Part shown: piece after piece, positions 39,759 to 50,352 of the stretch
Layout of the letters: every line of letters begins with the position of its first letter
Position numbering within the stretch: the stretch's first letter is position 1
Origin: Serratia quinivorans
GTDB lineage: Bacteria > Pseudomonadota > Gammaproteobacteria > Enterobacterales > Enterobacteriaceae
DNA: 64,000 nt
NCBI GenBank assembly: GCA_900457075.1
Contig: UGYN01000002.1
Coordinates: 2,914,001-2,978,000, forward strand
Reading direction: 5' to 3'
Made by a program: the position numbers and the translations under genes
Notes under the pieces: model-generated
What the model saw: only the letters and a program-made list of their open reading frames with translations
What the model was told of the DNA's origin: nothing
Database searches by the model: none

Positions 39759-41741
39759 ATGTACAACCTCGACTTATTTCCAGGCAGACATTGGTACATG
39801 CACGCAAAAATGACAAATATGCTCTTCTCGAAAATGATCGCATTAATGGCAGTGCTCGTCATGCTGCTGTGGGTGAGCGCGCCCGTTCAGGCCGAGGCGT
39901 TTTCCGCCAATTTTAAAGGAACGGACATACACGAATTTATCAGTACAGCCAGTAAGGCGCTGGGGAAAACCATCATTATTGACGATGCGGTAAAAGGCAA
40001 GGTTACCGTGCGCAGCTATGAGCCGCTGGATGCCGGGCAATATTACCAATTTTTCCTCAACGTGCTTGATGTCTATGGTTATGCGGTGATCAGCATGCCC
40101 AACAACGTTCTGAAGGTGATCCCGGCGAAAGACGGCAAAAGGGCGGCGCTCAACGCCCTGAATACCCCAGCCGAAGGCGATGAGCTGATCATGCGGATTG
40201 TGCCCCTGAACAATATCGCGGCGAAAGAGGTGGCGCCGTTGATGCGCCAGTTTAACGACAGCATTGGTATCGGGAACGTGGTGTTCCTGGAAAGTGGCAA
40301 TGCGTTGTTGATCACCGGCCGTGCCGATGTGGTCAATAGTCTGGTTGAGCTGGCCCATGAAATGGATCGTACCGAACAGGCCGGCGTGGTCTCTGTTGCC
40401 TTGCAACATGCCTCCGCCACCGATGTGGTCAGCATTGTCACCACGTTATTTCGGGATGAAAACCGCACGAAAAAGGGTGCGCTTCCCGGCATGAAAGTGG
40501 TTGCCGATGAACGGACCAACACCGTGCTGATTGCCGGTGAACCGAGCCTGCAGGCGCGCATCGAAGGGATTATCCAGCAGTTGGATCAAGAAAAAGCCAG
40601 CCAGGGGAATACCAAGGTGATCCGGCTGAAATATGCCAAAGCGCAAGGCCTGCTTGAAGTGTTGTCCGGCGTCAGCGCCAATCTGCAAGACGAGAAAAAA
40701 ACGGTCGGCAACAACGTTTCCGTCATGAAGAACATGGTGATCAAGGCTGATGAACAGACCAATGCGCTGATCATCAACGCCACACCGGACGTGATGAGCA
40801 ACCTGGAAAAAGTCATTGAGCAGCTTGATATTCGCCGGGCCCAGGTACTGGTTGAAGCGGTGATTGTCGAAATGCAAAACGCAGACGGTCTGAACCTGGG
40901 TATCCAATGGGCCAACCGTTACGGTGGCGGTACGCAGTTCGGCAACGCTCAGGCGCAGATCGCTCCCGGTTTTAAAGGGGGAATGACGGAGGTGTTTAAA
41001 AACGCCAACGGTCTGGTCACGGGATTTTACAGCGGTAACTGGGCCGGCTTGCTCACCGCCATCAGTAACCAGAGCCAGAACAATATTCTCGCCACGCCGA
41101 GCATCATGACGTTGGACAACGAAGATGCCGAGTTTAGCGTGGGTCAGGATGTGCCGATTCTGACCGGCTCGCAAACCACCAACAGTGACAACGTGTTTAA
41201 TACGGTGGCGCGCAAAACCGTCGGCATCAAGCTCAAGGTCAAGCCGCAAATCAACAAAGGGCAGTCGGTACTGCTGCAGATCGAACAGGAAGTTTCCAGC
41301 GTGGCGGAAAACAGCTCGGTGGATAAGGATAACCTGGGCGCGACTTTCAATATCCGGACGGTGAATAACACGGTGCTGGTTGAAAGTGGTGAGACCGTGG
41401 TGGTCGGCGGTTTGCTGGACAAGTCGCAATCTGACAGCAAAAGTGCGGTGCCGTTTTTGGAGCGCATACCGCTGCTTGGGGCCTTGTTCCGCTCTACTTC
41501 TCATAAAGAGAGCAAACGGAATCTTATCTTGTTTATTCGCCCGACGGTCATACGCTCGACCGAGGAATACGCGCAAGAGAGTATGCGCAAAGCGGCCCGA
41601 TTCCGCTCACTCGACGCGCAACCCCTTCCGTTAAAAACCCATGCGGAGGCGCAGCTCGATAGGGTCGGTTCCACCGCGAATGGCACCTTCCAGCGAGTCC
41701 AACGGCAAATTGATGCATTTTACCCGCGGGGGGAGCCGTGA
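39759..41741 (+). CDS. gspD: Type II secretion system secretin GspD
   Basis: GspD forms the multimeric outer-membrane channel. A signal peptide ([20 protein letters not shown], then APVQA) precedes the N0 domain ([20 protein letters not shown]) and the N1-N3 repeats. The secretin core has [40 protein letters not shown] and [22 protein letters not shown]. The frame opens at 39711 directly after gspC; 39759 is chosen for a better ribosome site (GGATA), and 39798 or 39810 are also possible. The C-terminal S-domain that would bind the pilotin follows residue about 600. Confidence 0.95.
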   Translation: MYNLDLFPGRHWYMHAKMTNMLFSKMIALMAVLVMLLWVSAPVQAEAFSANFKGTDIHEFISTASKALGKTIIIDDAVKGKVTVRSYEPLDAGQYYQFFLNVLDVYGYAVISMPNNVLKVIPAKDGKRAALNALNTPAEGDELIMRIVPLNNIAAKEVAPLMRQFNDSIGIGNVVFLESGNALLITGRADVVNSLVELAHEMDRTEQAGVVSVALQHASATDVVSIVTTLFRDENRTKKGALPGMKVVADERTNTVLIAGEPSLQARIEGIIQQLDQEKASQGNTKVIRLKYAKAQGLLEVLSGVSANLQDEKKTVGNNVSVMKNMVIKADEQTNALIINATPDVMSNLEKVIEQLDIRRAQVLVEAVIVEMQNADGLNLGIQWANRYGGGTQFGNAQAQIAPGFKGGMTEVFKNANGLVTGFYSGNWAGLLTAISNQSQNNILATPSIMTLDNEDAEFSVGQDVPILTGSQTTNSDNVFNTVARKTVGIKLKVKPQINKGQSVLLQIEQEVSSVAENSSVDKDNLGATFNIRTVNNTVLVESGETVVVGGLLDKSQSDSKSAVPFLERIPLLGALFRSTSHKESKRNLILFIRPTVIRSTEEYAQESMRKAARFRSLDAQPLPLKTHAEAQLDRVGSTANGTFQRVQRQIDAFYPRGEP

Positions 41742-43222
41742 ACACACCCTGTTTGTCTTATGCCTGGGCCCGTCAGCATCACGCAGTACTCACCAGCGAA
41801 GAAAACCAATACACCCTATGGTGTCGACAGGACGTGGGCCTGGCCACGTTGGCCGAGCTTGCGCGTCTGCTGGAGGCCGACATTCCGCTGTGTTTGCTGG
41901 ACGAAAATGCCTTTGAGCAGAAGTTGCTGGAACATTACCAACAGGGCAACAGCAATACGCAAAAGACCATGGACGACCTGGGCAAGGAACTGGATTTCTA
42001 CAGCCTGGCGCAGGCGCTGCCGGCCACCCAGGATCTGCTGGATGAACAAGACGATGCGCCGATTATCCGTTTGCTTAATGCGATGCTCAGTGAAGCCATT
42101 AAAGAGCGGGCCTCAGATATTCATATCGAGACCTATGACAGCGAACTGGTGATCCGCTTTCGTATTGATGGGGTGCTGAAAACCATTCTGACTCCCCAGC
42201 ATCAACTGGCGGCCTTGCTGACATCTCGCATTAAGGTGATGTCCAAACTGGACATTACCGAGAAGCGCATCCCGCAGGATGGCCGCATCACGTTGAAGAT
42301 TGGCGGCCGGGCCGTCGATGTGCGGGTGTCCGTGCTTCCGACCAATCACGGCGAGCGGGTGGTGATGCGTCTGCTGGATAAAAGCAGCGTCAGTCTGGAT
42401 CTCGCCAGGATGGGCATACGCTCGGTGGAGTTCGCGGCGCTGACGCGACTGGTTCATCAGCCCCATGGGGTGATCCTGGTGACTGGCCCGACCGGCTCGG
42501 GCAAAAGCACCACGCTTTATGCGTTACTGATGCAGATTAATGACGGCAATCGCAACATCATGACCATAGAAGACCCGGTGGAGTTTGAATTAAAGGGCAT
42601 TTCGCAAACCCAGGTCAACACGCGGGTTGATATGACGTTTGCCCGCGGGTTACGCGCCTTGCTGCGGCAAGATCCGGATGTGGTGTTGCTGGGCGAAATA
42701 CGCGATACCGAAACCGCACATATCGCCGTACAGGCTTCACTGACCGGGCACCTGGTGTTATCCACGCTGCATACCAATACCGCCATCGGCGCCATCACCC
42801 GTCTGCGTGACATGGGGATCGAACCCTTCCTGCTGGCCAGTTCGCTGACGGGCATTCTCGCTCAGCGGCTGGTACGAAAATTGTGCCCGCATTGCCGCCA
42901 GGCCTATGTGCTTTCTGCAGAGCAAGCGCTCTCGCTACAGCTCTCTGTCGAGATTGAGCAGGTCGCGTGGCGTCCGATCGGCTGTGAAAAATGCAATGGC
43001 CTGGGCTACCGTGGGCGTCTGGGGATCCATGAACTGCTGCTGATTGATGACGCCATTCGCAAAGCCATTCATTTGGGCAGCAGTGAGCAGGAGATAGAAC
43101 AACTCTGCGGCCATGCGCGACACACCCTGCGGCAAGACGGCGCGCGCAAACTGCTGACTGGTGAAACCAGTATTGAGGAAGTTCTGCGGGTCACCGGGGG
43201 GGATCATTGCGGTGAAGTTTAA
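41738..43222 (+). CDS. gspE: Type II secretion system ATPase GspE
   Basis: GspE is the cytoplasmic hexameric ATPase that drives pseudopilus assembly. The 494-aa protein has an N-terminal GspL-binding domain, then [20 protein letters not shown], the Walker [16 protein letters not shown], an Asp box, Walker [18 protein letters not shown] and the His box. Zinc-binding cysteines lie in LCPHCRQ and [20 protein letters not shown]. It starts with GTG overlapping the gspD stop (GTGA). The family assignment is secure. Confidence 0.97.
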   Translation: MNTPCLSYAWARQHHAVLTSEENQYTLWCRQDVGLATLAELARLLEADIPLCLLDENAFEQKLLEHYQQGNSNTQKTMDDLGKELDFYSLAQALPATQDLLDEQDDAPIIRLLNAMLSEAIKERASDIHIETYDSELVIRFRIDGVLKTILTPQHQLAALLTSRIKVMSKLDITEKRIPQDGRITLKIGGRAVDVRVSVLPTNHGERVVMRLLDKSSVSLDLARMGIRSVEFAALTRLVHQPHGVILVTGPTGSGKSTTLYALLMQINDGNRNIMTIEDPVEFELKGISQTQVNTRVDMTFARGLRALLRQDPDVVLLGEIRDTETAHIAVQASLTGHLVLSTLHTNTAIGAITRLRDMGIEPFLLASSLTGILAQRLVRKLCPHCRQAYVLSAEQALSLQLSVEIEQVAWRPIGCEKCNGLGYRGRLGIHELLLIDDAIRKAIHLGSSEQEIEQLCGHARHTLRQDGARKLLTGETSIEEVLRVTGGDHCGEV

Positions 43223-44424
43223 CTATCACGCATACGATGCAGCCGGCAAAGGCGTCAGAGGGGTACTGGAGACGGATTCTTTGCGCAGTGCCCGGCAACG
43301 GCTCCGTGAGCAAAACCTGACGCCCTCGCATATTGCGCCGCAGCGAAACGGCGTGGCCGCCACTTTGCTGGCCGCTCGGCGCCGACATCGTTTGAGCAGT
43401 GGCGAACTGGCTCTGGTGACCCGGCAGCTCGCCACCCTGATCGCGGCGGCTTTGCCACTGGAAGAGGCACTGTTAACCGTCGCATGTCAGTCAGAAAAAA
43501 AAAACCGTTATCCAGTTAATCACCCGCATACGCAGCCATGTGCTGGAAGGCTTGTCGTTGTCGCAGGCATTGATGCAATTCCCCTCGGTTTTTGACCGTC
43601 TGTTTTGCGCCATGGTGGCCGCCGGAGAGAGCAGCGGCCAATTGCCGCTGATCTTCACCGAGTTGGCGGACTATGTCGAACAGCGGCAGAAAATCAAAAA
43701 TAAAATGACTCAGGCAATGACTTACCCCGTGATATTGACGCTGGTCGCCATTGCGGTGATCGGCGTGCTGTTGGTGGCGGTGGTACCGAAGGTGATTGAA
43801 CAGTTTGTGCATATGAAACAAACGCTGCCGTTAACCACGCAGATCCTCCTGCTGTGCAGTGAAGGCGTCGGTCGGTGGGGGCCTTCTGGCCTGGCGGTGG
43901 TCGTGCTGAGCTTGCTGGGTTTTCGCTGGCAGTTGAAAAAACAGCGGTTTCGCCTGGCGTGGCACCGTTATCTGTTGCGCATGCCGTACCTGGGAAGCCT
44001 GTTCCTGAATCTGGATACGGCCCGTTATGCACACACTCTCAGCATCCTGACGCTCAGCGCGGTGCCTTTACTGGACAGCATGAATATCAGTGCTGCGGTG
44101 TTGAATAACGAGGAGGCCCGGCGTCGGTTGCTCGAGGCGATGACGCAGGTGCAGGAGGGGGGATCTTTGCATCAGGCGCTGGCGGACAGCGATCTTTTTT
44201 CCCCGATGATGCGCCACATGATCGCGGCGGGCGAACGCAGCAGTGAACTTGGCAGCATGTTGAAACGGGCCGCCGCTATGCAACAGGACGCCCTTAATCA
44301 GCGCATCGCGTTGGTCCTGAGCCTGTTTGAGCCGGCGCTGGTGATCAGCATGGCCGGCATTGTCCTGTTCATTATTCTGGCGATCCTGCAGCCGATCTTA
44401 CAGCTCAACAACATGATGGGTTAA
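43212..44424 (+). pseudogene. gspF: Type II secretion system inner-membrane protein GspF, frameshifted in an A run
   Basis: GspF is the polytopic platform protein. The frame from the GTG at 43212 ([20 protein letters not shown]) is correct up to VACQSEKK, then breaks. The expected continuation (TVIQLITRIRSHVLEGLSLS, then ALMQFPSVFDRLFCAMVAAGE) is in the next frame to 44424. Ten A at 43495-43504 stand where nine would give one 403-aa protein, the usual GspF length with its three membrane helices and duplicated cytoplasmic domain. Either an assembly error or a slippage-prone tract; a poly-A of nine or ten can be bypassed by transcriptional slippage. Confidence 0.9.
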
Positions 44425-44428
44425 CTCA

Positions 44429-44876
44429 ATGGAGAACCGTATGCGAACCCCAACAATGGCAAGGAACACCCGGCAGTCGGGATTTACACTGATGGAAATC
44501 ATGGTGGTGATTGTGATCCTGGGCCTGCTGGCCAGCTTTATCATCCCCAATCTGATGGGCAATAAGGACAAGGCGGATCGGCAAAAAGCCGTCAGCGACA
44601 TTGTTGCGCTGGAGAATGGGCTGGATATGTACCGTCTCGACAATGGCCGCTACCCCAACAACGAACAGGGGCTGGAGGCGTTGATTGCCAAACCGGTGAC
44701 GCCACCGCTGCCCCGTAATTATCCGGAAGATGGCTACCTGCGCCGCCTGCCGCAGGATCCCTGGGGGGAGCGATTACCGTTTGCTTAATCCGGGGAAACA
44801 CAACCGGATAGACATTTCGTCAGCCGGACCAGATGGCCAATGGGATAGCGAAGACGATATCACCAATGGCTCCTAG
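44429..44876 (+). pseudogene. gspG: Major pseudopilin GspG, frameshifted in a G run
   Basis: GspG is the main subunit of the pseudopilus. The prepilin signal QSGFTLMEIMVVIVILGLLA, cleaved before Phe, and the body RYPNNEQGLEALIAKP, DGYLRRLPQDPWG are in frame from 44429. The frame then closes early at 119 aa. Six G at 44763-44768 stand where five would continue as SDYRLLNPGKHNRIDISSAG, PDGQWDSEDDITNGS, the typical calcium-binding C-terminus, to a TAG at 44874-44876 (148 aa). The restored end overlaps the gspH start by 11 bp, the usual tight spacing, which supports the correction. Confidence 0.9.
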
Positions 44877-45399
44877 CGGCAGGCCGCATCAGCGTGGGTT
44901 TACCCTACTGGAAATTATGTTGGTTCTGGTGCTGATTGGCCTCACCGGTGCGATGTTAGTTCCCCATGGGCGTTCAGAGCGGGCGCTTTTTTCCACGACC
45001 ATGAGCACGTTGATTCTGGCGCTGGATGCCGCTCAGCAGCGCGCAGAGCAAACGGGTTTGCCCGTGGGCATTGCCGTTTCCGAGCAAGGATGGCAGCGGA
45101 TGATCTACCGTCTGAGGGACCGGCCAGAAGCAACCGAAGGTTGGCGAGCCGATGGCGTTCATACCGTCATTTTGCCTGAAACCCTCAGCCTTTCATTACG
45201 CCTGGAGCTGCAGGAGATCGCCTTGCCGTCTTCCCTGGCCCCCGACGTGACACCGCAGCTTTGGTTCTATCCCGGTGGTGAAATGTCGGTTTTTACCCTG
45301 AGGCTACGACAAGGGGCATGCGAACGGGTCCTGGAGACGAGCGGTTATATGAGCTTTAGCTCGGGAGATGAAAGTTGTGATGATGCGCAAGCACCCTAA
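44866..45399 (+). CDS. gspH: Minor pseudopilin GspH
   Basis: The 177-aa protein has the prepilin signal QRGFTLLEIMLVLVLIGLTG and a body with the GspH/FimT-like pattern ending GYMSFSSGDE. The start at 44866 (MAPSGRPHQ) is preferred to 44833, because it gives a signal leader of usual length and overlaps the restored gspG stop. It acts in the pseudopilus tip or shaft. Confidence 0.88.
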   Translation: MAPSGRPHQRGFTLLEIMLVLVLIGLTGAMLVPHGRSERALFSTTMSTLILALDAAQQRAEQTGLPVGIAVSEQGWQRMIYRLRDRPEATEGWRADGVHTVILPETLSLSLRLELQEIALPSSLAPDVTPQLWFYPGGEMSVFTLRLRQGACERVLETSGYMSFSSGDESCDDAQAP

Positions 45400-45760
45400 C
45401 GGCATGACTTTGCTGGAAGTTCTGTTGGCGATGGTGATTTTATCCGTCGGTTGCATGGCGGTGATCCGCACTACCGGGCTACAGGTGCGCAATCTTGGCA
45501 CGCTGGAGGAAAAAATGGTGGCCGGCTGGGTGGCGGATAACCAACTGACGCAGCTCTATCTGGGGGATATGACCTTGTCTCCGTTATGGCAGCAGGGGAA
45601 TAGCATGATGGCTAATCGACAATGGTTCTGGCGTTGTCGCAGTCGGCAGACCACCGACAGCCATCTGCAGGCTATTGATATTGAAGTGGATTGTGAACCT
45701 GAGTTCAGGTCCCCGATCTTGCGCCTGCGAACCTGGAGGATAAGCGATGCCAAACCCTGA
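45368..45760 (+). CDS. gspI: Minor pseudopilin GspI
   Basis: The 130-aa protein starts with a short basic leader and HPNGMTLLEVLLAMVILSVG, in which Met replaces the usual Phe after the cleavage glycine. This is common in GspI. The rest (VAGWVADNQLTQLYL) matches the family. It overlaps gspH by 32 bp and gspJ by 14 bp. Starts at 45380 or 45383 are equally possible. GspI initiates tip assembly with GspJ and GspK. Confidence 0.88.
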   Translation: MKVVMMRKHPNGMTLLEVLLAMVILSVGCMAVIRTTGLQVRNLGTLEEKMVAGWVADNQLTQLYLGDMTLSPLWQQGNSMMANRQWFWRCRSRQTTDSHLQAIDIEVDCEPEFRSPILRLRTWRISDAKP

Positions 45761-46340
45761 GCAAAAGGGGTTCACCTTAATCGAAATGATGCTGGCGATC
45801 GCGATTTTTTCCTTGATGTCGCTGATGGCGTCACAGTTGCTGAGCAGCATCGTTAAGAACAATGCCATAGTGCAAACTCAGGCCAACGCGCTGACCCAGA
45901 TACAACAGGCACTGGCTCTGATGGAGCGGGATGTCCGCCAAACCCTGTTGTTCCTGCCTGATCATCCGCTCAGGACCAATCTGGGGACTGCCCAAGTGGG
46001 GGAAGCCTCGCCGACGCTGGCGTTACTGCGTAGCAACTGGCTCAACCCTGGGGGCTTATTGCCTCGTTCCTCCCTGGAGCGCGTCAGTTACCGTCTGCAT
46101 GACGGGCAGTTGCAGCGCCTGAGCTATCCGACCCCCGATGCCCCGGAAGACAAAGCCAGAGTCGTCACTTTGTTACAGGGTGTAGAACGTTTCCAACTGC
46201 GTCACCGGCTTACCGGACGTTGGCAAGAGGGGGCGTTTAACGGTGCCGGTTTACCTCAGGCGATAGAGGTGTCCGTGACCTTGTTCGACCGGGGGGAACT
46301 ACAGCGTATTTTCTTGACGGCCGATGGAGAGGCGGCATGA
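45747..46340 (+). CDS. gspJ: Minor pseudopilin GspJ
   Basis: The 197-aa protein has the prepilin signal QKGFTLIEMMLAIAIFSLMS and the GspJ pattern ALALMERDVRQTLLFLP, then a beta-rich domain ending in VSVTLFDRGELQRIFLTADG. It overlaps both neighbours by a few bases. Confidence 0.92.
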   Translation: MPNPEQKGFTLIEMMLAIAIFSLMSLMASQLLSSIVKNNAIVQTQANALTQIQQALALMERDVRQTLLFLPDHPLRTNLGTAQVGEASPTLALLRSNWLNPGGLLPRSSLERVSYRLHDGQLQRLSYPTPDAPEDKARVVTLLQGVERFQLRHRLTGRWQEGAFNGAGLPQAIEVSVTLFDRGELQRIFLTADGEAA

Positions 46341-47293
46341 AAAAATCACGGGGAATGGCGCTGCTGATCGTCCTGTTATTGCTGGCGCTGATGGCCACTT
46401 TGTCGATGGGCATTCATCAGTTTTGGCAGCTTACTTTCACCCGAACATTGCACGCGCAAACGACTTTTCAGGCCAAATGGGATCTGTTGGCGGGGGAGCA
46501 ATTTGTTCGGCAGTTATTGGTGGAAAGTTTGCAAGAACAGACCTCCGTTAATCTGGGGCAGCGATGGGCAACGCCTGGGATGATACACATGGAAGACAGG
46601 GGGATTTCTTATGTTATCAAGGATGCCCAGGCCTGTTTTAACATCAATACGTTACGCTACCACTACTTGCCGGATAAGCAAAAATCGCCCCCGCAGGACC
46701 CGCCGCCGGCCCCACCGTCCGAGGTTAAAATCGACAGAGATATTGCCCGTCAGGTGTTCGGTGCTCTGTTATCGAATCTGGCGTTCACCGATGATGAAAT
46801 CAAAGGCATCGGCAGTGCGATAGAACAGCGGCTGATGCCGGAGAATTCGCTTTTTACTGACGTTTCCGAATTGCGCGCATTTCCTTTCATTGGCCGCCAG
46901 CAGTATCTGCGTTTACTGCCCTGGCTATGTGCATTGCCTGAACGCAAGCCGGCAATCAACATCAACACGCTGGATGAGGCTCAGTTACCTCTGCTGCGCG
47001 CCTTGTTTCTGAACCAGGCCAGCGACACTCAATTGAAGAAATGGCTCAATGCCCGTCCCGAGGCCGGTTGGCGCGCGCTGGACGATCAGGATTGGCAAAA
47101 AGCACTGGCCGGGTTGCGCCTGTCCTCGCCGGCGGGGGAGAAAATGTTGGTGACGGAGAGCCGTTATTTTAACGTCCTGCTGCTGACTCAAGATGCAGAT
47201 GCCGGTTATTACCTGCGCAGCAAATTGCATTATGAAAAAGGAAGGGTGACGGTGAAAGGCCGTCAAACCGGGCAGGGAGAGAAGGTTCAATGA
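46337..47293 (+). CDS. gspK: Minor pseudopilin GspK
   Basis: The 318-aa protein is the large tip pseudopilin. The signal KKSRGMALLIVLLLLALMAT lacks the glutamate at +5, the GspK hallmark. The inserted alpha-helical domain includes CFNINTLRYH, VSELRAFPFIGRQQYLRLLP and PAININTLDEAQLPLLRALF. A proline-rich insert (PPQDPPPAPPS) is present near 118-130. The start overlaps gspJ (ATGA). Confidence 0.92.
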   Translation: MKKSRGMALLIVLLLLALMATLSMGIHQFWQLTFTRTLHAQTTFQAKWDLLAGEQFVRQLLVESLQEQTSVNLGQRWATPGMIHMEDRGISYVIKDAQACFNINTLRYHYLPDKQKSPPQDPPPAPPSEVKIDRDIARQVFGALLSNLAFTDDEIKGIGSAIEQRLMPENSLFTDVSELRAFPFIGRQQYLRLLPWLCALPERKPAININTLDEAQLPLLRALFLNQASDTQLKKWLNARPEAGWRALDDQDWQKALAGLRLSSPAGEKMLVTESRYFNVLLLTQDADAGYYLRSKLHYEKGRVTVKGRQTGQGEKVQ

Positions 47294-48384
47294 CGTGTTC
47301 AAAACCCTTGTTGGTGCTGGCATTGGGGGAGGCCGGAGCGCCAATCCTATGGTGTCAGGGGGATCCGAGTGAATCGCAATGGCGGCATGCGGGGGCAGAT
47401 ACCTTGCCGGCGGCGCTGCCGATAAAGGCATCGCAATGCAGAGTCGTGGTCTGCGTGCCGGGCCAGTCGGTGACATTGCAGAGGGTGACATTCTCTGGCC
47501 CCAGCCGCGCGGCAACGCCTCTGGCCCTGGCTTATCAGTGTGAGGATAGCCTGCTGGAGGAGGTTGAGCAGTTGTATTGGGTAATCCTGGGCCGCCAGGA
47601 CGACGACTATGTGCTTGCCGGTTATCGTCATGTGGATATGCAGCGCTGGCTGTCGCAATTGGAACGCTGGGGCATTGTTCCCGACAGCCTGTTGCCAGAC
47701 ACGCTTTGCGGACCGGTCAACGACCGTCATTTCTACCGTTGGCGGGGAAGGTTGTTGCGCAGGACGTCGCCGTGGTCAGGCTATTCGCTGCCGTCACAGT
47801 GGCTTTTGGCTCCGTCCGATGTAGTCGACGCCGTTCCCCTGTCACCTTGCGATGTGTTGTGGGACCGGGTTCGGGGAGAGGCCGAAACGGCGGTTTCACT
47901 CCTGCAGGGCAAATATAAGGCGCCGCCACGCTGGCAACGAAACCCGTTCTGGCGCCACTGGCCCAGCATCGCTGGGGCGGTGTTAACGCTATGCGCCCTG
48001 GCGATCGGTGGAGCGCATTATCACCATCAGGCTAAGCAGGCCAACCAGCAACGTGACGCTTTATATCAGCGGCTTTTTGTTGGCCAGCCGATACCGGCGG
48101 AACCTGTGAGTGAGAGCGCGCGTTATATCCGAGCGCTACAAGAAGCAAAATCTCCGCGCCAATTCTTCGAACTTGCCGCGCAGGCGCAACGGGCCCTGCA
48201 GGGGATCCCGAAACACCGGGTCATTGGTCTGACTTTCGACGCCGACAGGTCAATGCTGGCCATCAGATTACAGGCGCCTGAATTGCAGCCCTTCACGCAA
48301 ATAAATGATGAAGGTAACACCCTGGAGCTGCAGGTTAACCCGGCCAAACAGCAGGGGACGCTTACCCTGAAGGAAACTCAATGA
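47290..48384 (+). CDS. gspL: Type II secretion system protein GspL
   Basis: GspL anchors GspE at the membrane. The 364-aa protein has a cytoplasmic actin-like region (about 1-210) with LALAYQCEDSLLEEVEQLYW, one hydrophobic segment (IAGAVLTLCALAIGGA, about 227-243), and a short periplasmic ferredoxin-like domain. Divergence is high, as usual for this family, so the name also rests on position between gspK and gspM. Confidence 0.88.
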   Translation: MTCSKPLLVLALGEAGAPILWCQGDPSESQWRHAGADTLPAALPIKASQCRVVVCVPGQSVTLQRVTFSGPSRAATPLALAYQCEDSLLEEVEQLYWVILGRQDDDYVLAGYRHVDMQRWLSQLERWGIVPDSLLPDTLCGPVNDRHFYRWRGRLLRRTSPWSGYSLPSQWLLAPSDVVDAVPLSPCDVLWDRVRGEAETAVSLLQGKYKAPPRWQRNPFWRHWPSIAGAVLTLCALAIGGAHYHHQAKQANQQRDALYQRLFVGQPIPAEPVSESARYIRALQEAKSPRQFFELAAQAQRALQGIPKHRVIGLTFDADRSMLAIRLQAPELQPFTQINDEGNTLELQVNPAKQQGTLTLKETQ

Positions 48385-48833
48385 TGTCTCCAACAATGCG
48401 GCAGCGTGTGGGCAAAAAGAGCACGGCGCTTATCTTTTGCGGCATTCTCGTCGCGGTCAGCATTTTAGCATTTTATCTTCAGCAAAAAGGCCAGGCTCAG
48501 CAGGCGAACGCTGAACTGGCTCAAATGCAACGCAATGCGCAGCGTATTGCCATGCTGCGGCACCCTTTACCCCCGCCGCCGCCTGAAGGCACATCGCTCC
48601 AGACCCTGCTTAAGACCAGCGCTGAAAAACTCGGGGTGCGATTGGGGACCGTCCGCTCGGACAAAAATAACCTGGATGTGGCATTGCCCCCGCAACCCGT
48701 CAAGCCACTGCTGTTGTGGCTGGAGAACCTGCAACAGGCATATGGCATGGGGGTCAATTCGATTGATCTCAGCCTGCATGGGGATGAGGTCAGGGTGCAG
48801 GCATTGACTCTTCAAGTCATCTCAGTTCATTGA
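48381..48833 (+). CDS. gspM: Type II secretion system protein GspM
   Basis: The 150-aa protein has one membrane helix (STALIFCGILVAVSILAFYL, about 14-33) and a periplasmic domain with a coiled-coil start. This is the GspM layout. It overlaps gspL by 4 bp (ATGA). GspN is absent after it. Sequence resemblance is weak; context decides. Confidence 0.82.
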   Translation: MMSPTMRQRVGKKSTALIFCGILVAVSILAFYLQQKGQAQQANAELAQMQRNAQRIAMLRHPLPPPPPEGTSLQTLLKTSAEKLGVRLGTVRSDKNNLDVALPPQPVKPLLLWLENLQQAYGMGVNSIDLSLHGDEVRVQALTLQVISVH

Positions 48834-48848
48834 TCAATAGGAATGACC

Positions 48849-49712
48849 ATGGCGTTTTACACGGATACCTCTCTTTGGCTGGCGTTCTCGGGGCTGGTGG
48901 GGTTGTGCGTCGGCAGCTTGCTTAATGTGGTGATCTATCGCTTGCCGCTGATGATGCAGCAGGAAGAAACAACCTTCGTGATGGATTATTTGACCCGGCA
49001 CCCCAGCGCCGCGCCAACGCCAGCCGGGAAGAGCATTTTCCCCGATAAAAACCGTGCAGCCCTGAACCTGTTTTTGCCGCGTTCACATTGCCCCAACTGC
49101 AAACATACCGTCGCCTGTTACGATAATATTCCACTGCTCGGTTGGTTGCTTCTGGCCGGGCGTTGTCGCCATTGCCGACAGGTTATCGGCTGGGCGTACC
49201 CGGCGGTTGAGCTGGCGATGGCGGTTATCGCCACCCTGTTGGCCTGCTGTCTGCCTCCGGGAGCGGACTGGGTGATGATGATGGTTTTTAGCGCCTTGCT
49301 GCTCTCGCTGGCCATCATCGATTTTCGCCATCAAATATTGCCGGATATCCTGACTTTGACGTTGTTGTGGTGCGGCCTGTTTTGGCACTGGCTGGAGCAG
49401 CGTGATTTTCTGGGTGATGCGGTACTCGGTGCTATCGCCGGTTACCTGGTGTTGTGGTTGCTCTATTGGAGTCTGCGGCTGATGACCGGGAAGGAAGGGT
49501 TGGGGTATGGCGATTTCAAGCTGCTGGCGGCGCTCGGTGCCTGGCTTGGCTGGCAGAAGTTGCCGGAAATCCTGCTGATAGCCTCGACGGCAACGCTGTT
49601 TGTTATCCTGTTGTTCGCGAAAAAGCGAGCAGATAGCTGGAGCCAGCCCCAACCTTTCGGGCCGGGGCTGTGTGTTGCAGGGGCGATTTGCCTGATCTTA
49701 CAGCTGAAATAG
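48849..49712 (+). CDS. gspO: Prepilin peptidase GspO
   Basis: This inner-membrane aspartic protease cleaves and N-methylates prepilins and pseudopilins. The 287-aa protein has the N-terminal LCVGSLLNVVIYRLPLMM, the zinc-type cysteines in CPNCKHTVACYDNIPLLGWL and RCRHCRQ, and the catalytic aspartates in LAIIDFRHQILPD and GLGYGDFKLLAALG. The start at 48849 has AGGA 6 bp upstream; an ATG at 48843 touches that ribosome site. It processes the GspG-K pseudopilins of this operon and possibly type IV pilins elsewhere. Confidence 0.95.
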   Translation: MAFYTDTSLWLAFSGLVGLCVGSLLNVVIYRLPLMMQQEETTFVMDYLTRHPSAAPTPAGKSIFPDKNRAALNLFLPRSHCPNCKHTVACYDNIPLLGWLLLAGRCRHCRQVIGWAYPAVELAMAVIATLLACCLPPGADWVMMMVFSALLLSLAIIDFRHQILPDILTLTLLWCGLFWHWLEQRDFLGDAVLGAIAGYLVLWLLYWSLRLMTGKEGLGYGDFKLLAALGAWLGWQKLPEILLIASTATLFVILLFAKKRADSWSQPQPFGPGLCVAGAICLILQLK

Positions 49713-49714
49713 CG

Positions 49715-50098
49715 TTATTGTCGGCGAGAGGCTTCAATAAAAGCGGCCAACGATGAGTTAAAGTAGGCACACTTCTGGGCAACCGGCGTGGGGTCTTGGT
49801 TCAGCTTGTTAATAATTTCACGGGCATTCAGCGGTAATGCGTCAGACAGGCTTTCATTGACCGGCCATTTTTTATTTTTCGCTTCTAATATCGCCGTTTT
49901 TGTTAATGCCGAAATAGCAGGAATGTCATTGCGTTGGCAATTTTCTTTTAGATACTGACTTCCGGCAATTAATGCCGCCAACTGTTGTTGATGTTCTACA
50001 TCCAGCTTGGTGGTGGGGTTATTGTCAGAGGTTGTCGAACAACCCGTTAATAATGTGTTGCACAAAATAAAAGATAATAAAAACTGTTTTTTTACCAC
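49715..50098 (-). CDS. gspS: Type II secretion pilotin lipoprotein, PulS/OutS-like
   Basis: The 127-aa protein has a lipoprotein signal (LLSFILCNTLLTGCS, lipobox LTGC). The body resembles PulS and OutS: LIAGSQYLKENCQRNDIPAI, then ILEAKNKKWPV and VAQKCAYFNSSLAAFI, including the two cysteines that form a disulfide in the family. It brings the secretin to the outer membrane. It is convergent with gspO with 2 bp between stops, so it has its own promoter in the 254-bp gap shared with the LPMO gene. Confidence 0.85.
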   Translation of the reverse strand: MVKKQFLLSFILCNTLLTGCSTTSDNNPTTKLDVEHQQQLAALIAGSQYLKENCQRNDIPAISALTKTAILEAKNKKWPVNESLSDALPLNAREIINKLNQDPTPVAQKCAYFNSSLAAFIEASRRQ

Positions 50099-50352
50099 TG
50101 ATAGGCTCCATGAAATTTCAGAATTTCTGCGTCTCTTATGTCGAAAAATACGGGGGTGACAGGTGTTTTTCTCTGGGGGTATTATGGGCCGTCAAAGGTG
50201 TCATGTCACTTATACTCCCTTATATTCAGCCTTTTTAAGGTGCCCGTGGCAGAAGAATAACTATGATATCGGCAGAGTAAATGAGCGGTTATCGGTGTAT
50301 GGGATATACACCGTTTAACCGGTTAAATTTGAATGATAACTCTGGTGATAAA

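Noticed and set aside
39759..41741. Split or truncated gspC caused by another frameshift before gspD
   Set aside because: The bases between the gspC stop and the gspD signal peptide do not encode PDZ-like sequence in any frame and there is no long homopolymer, so the short GspC looks genuine.
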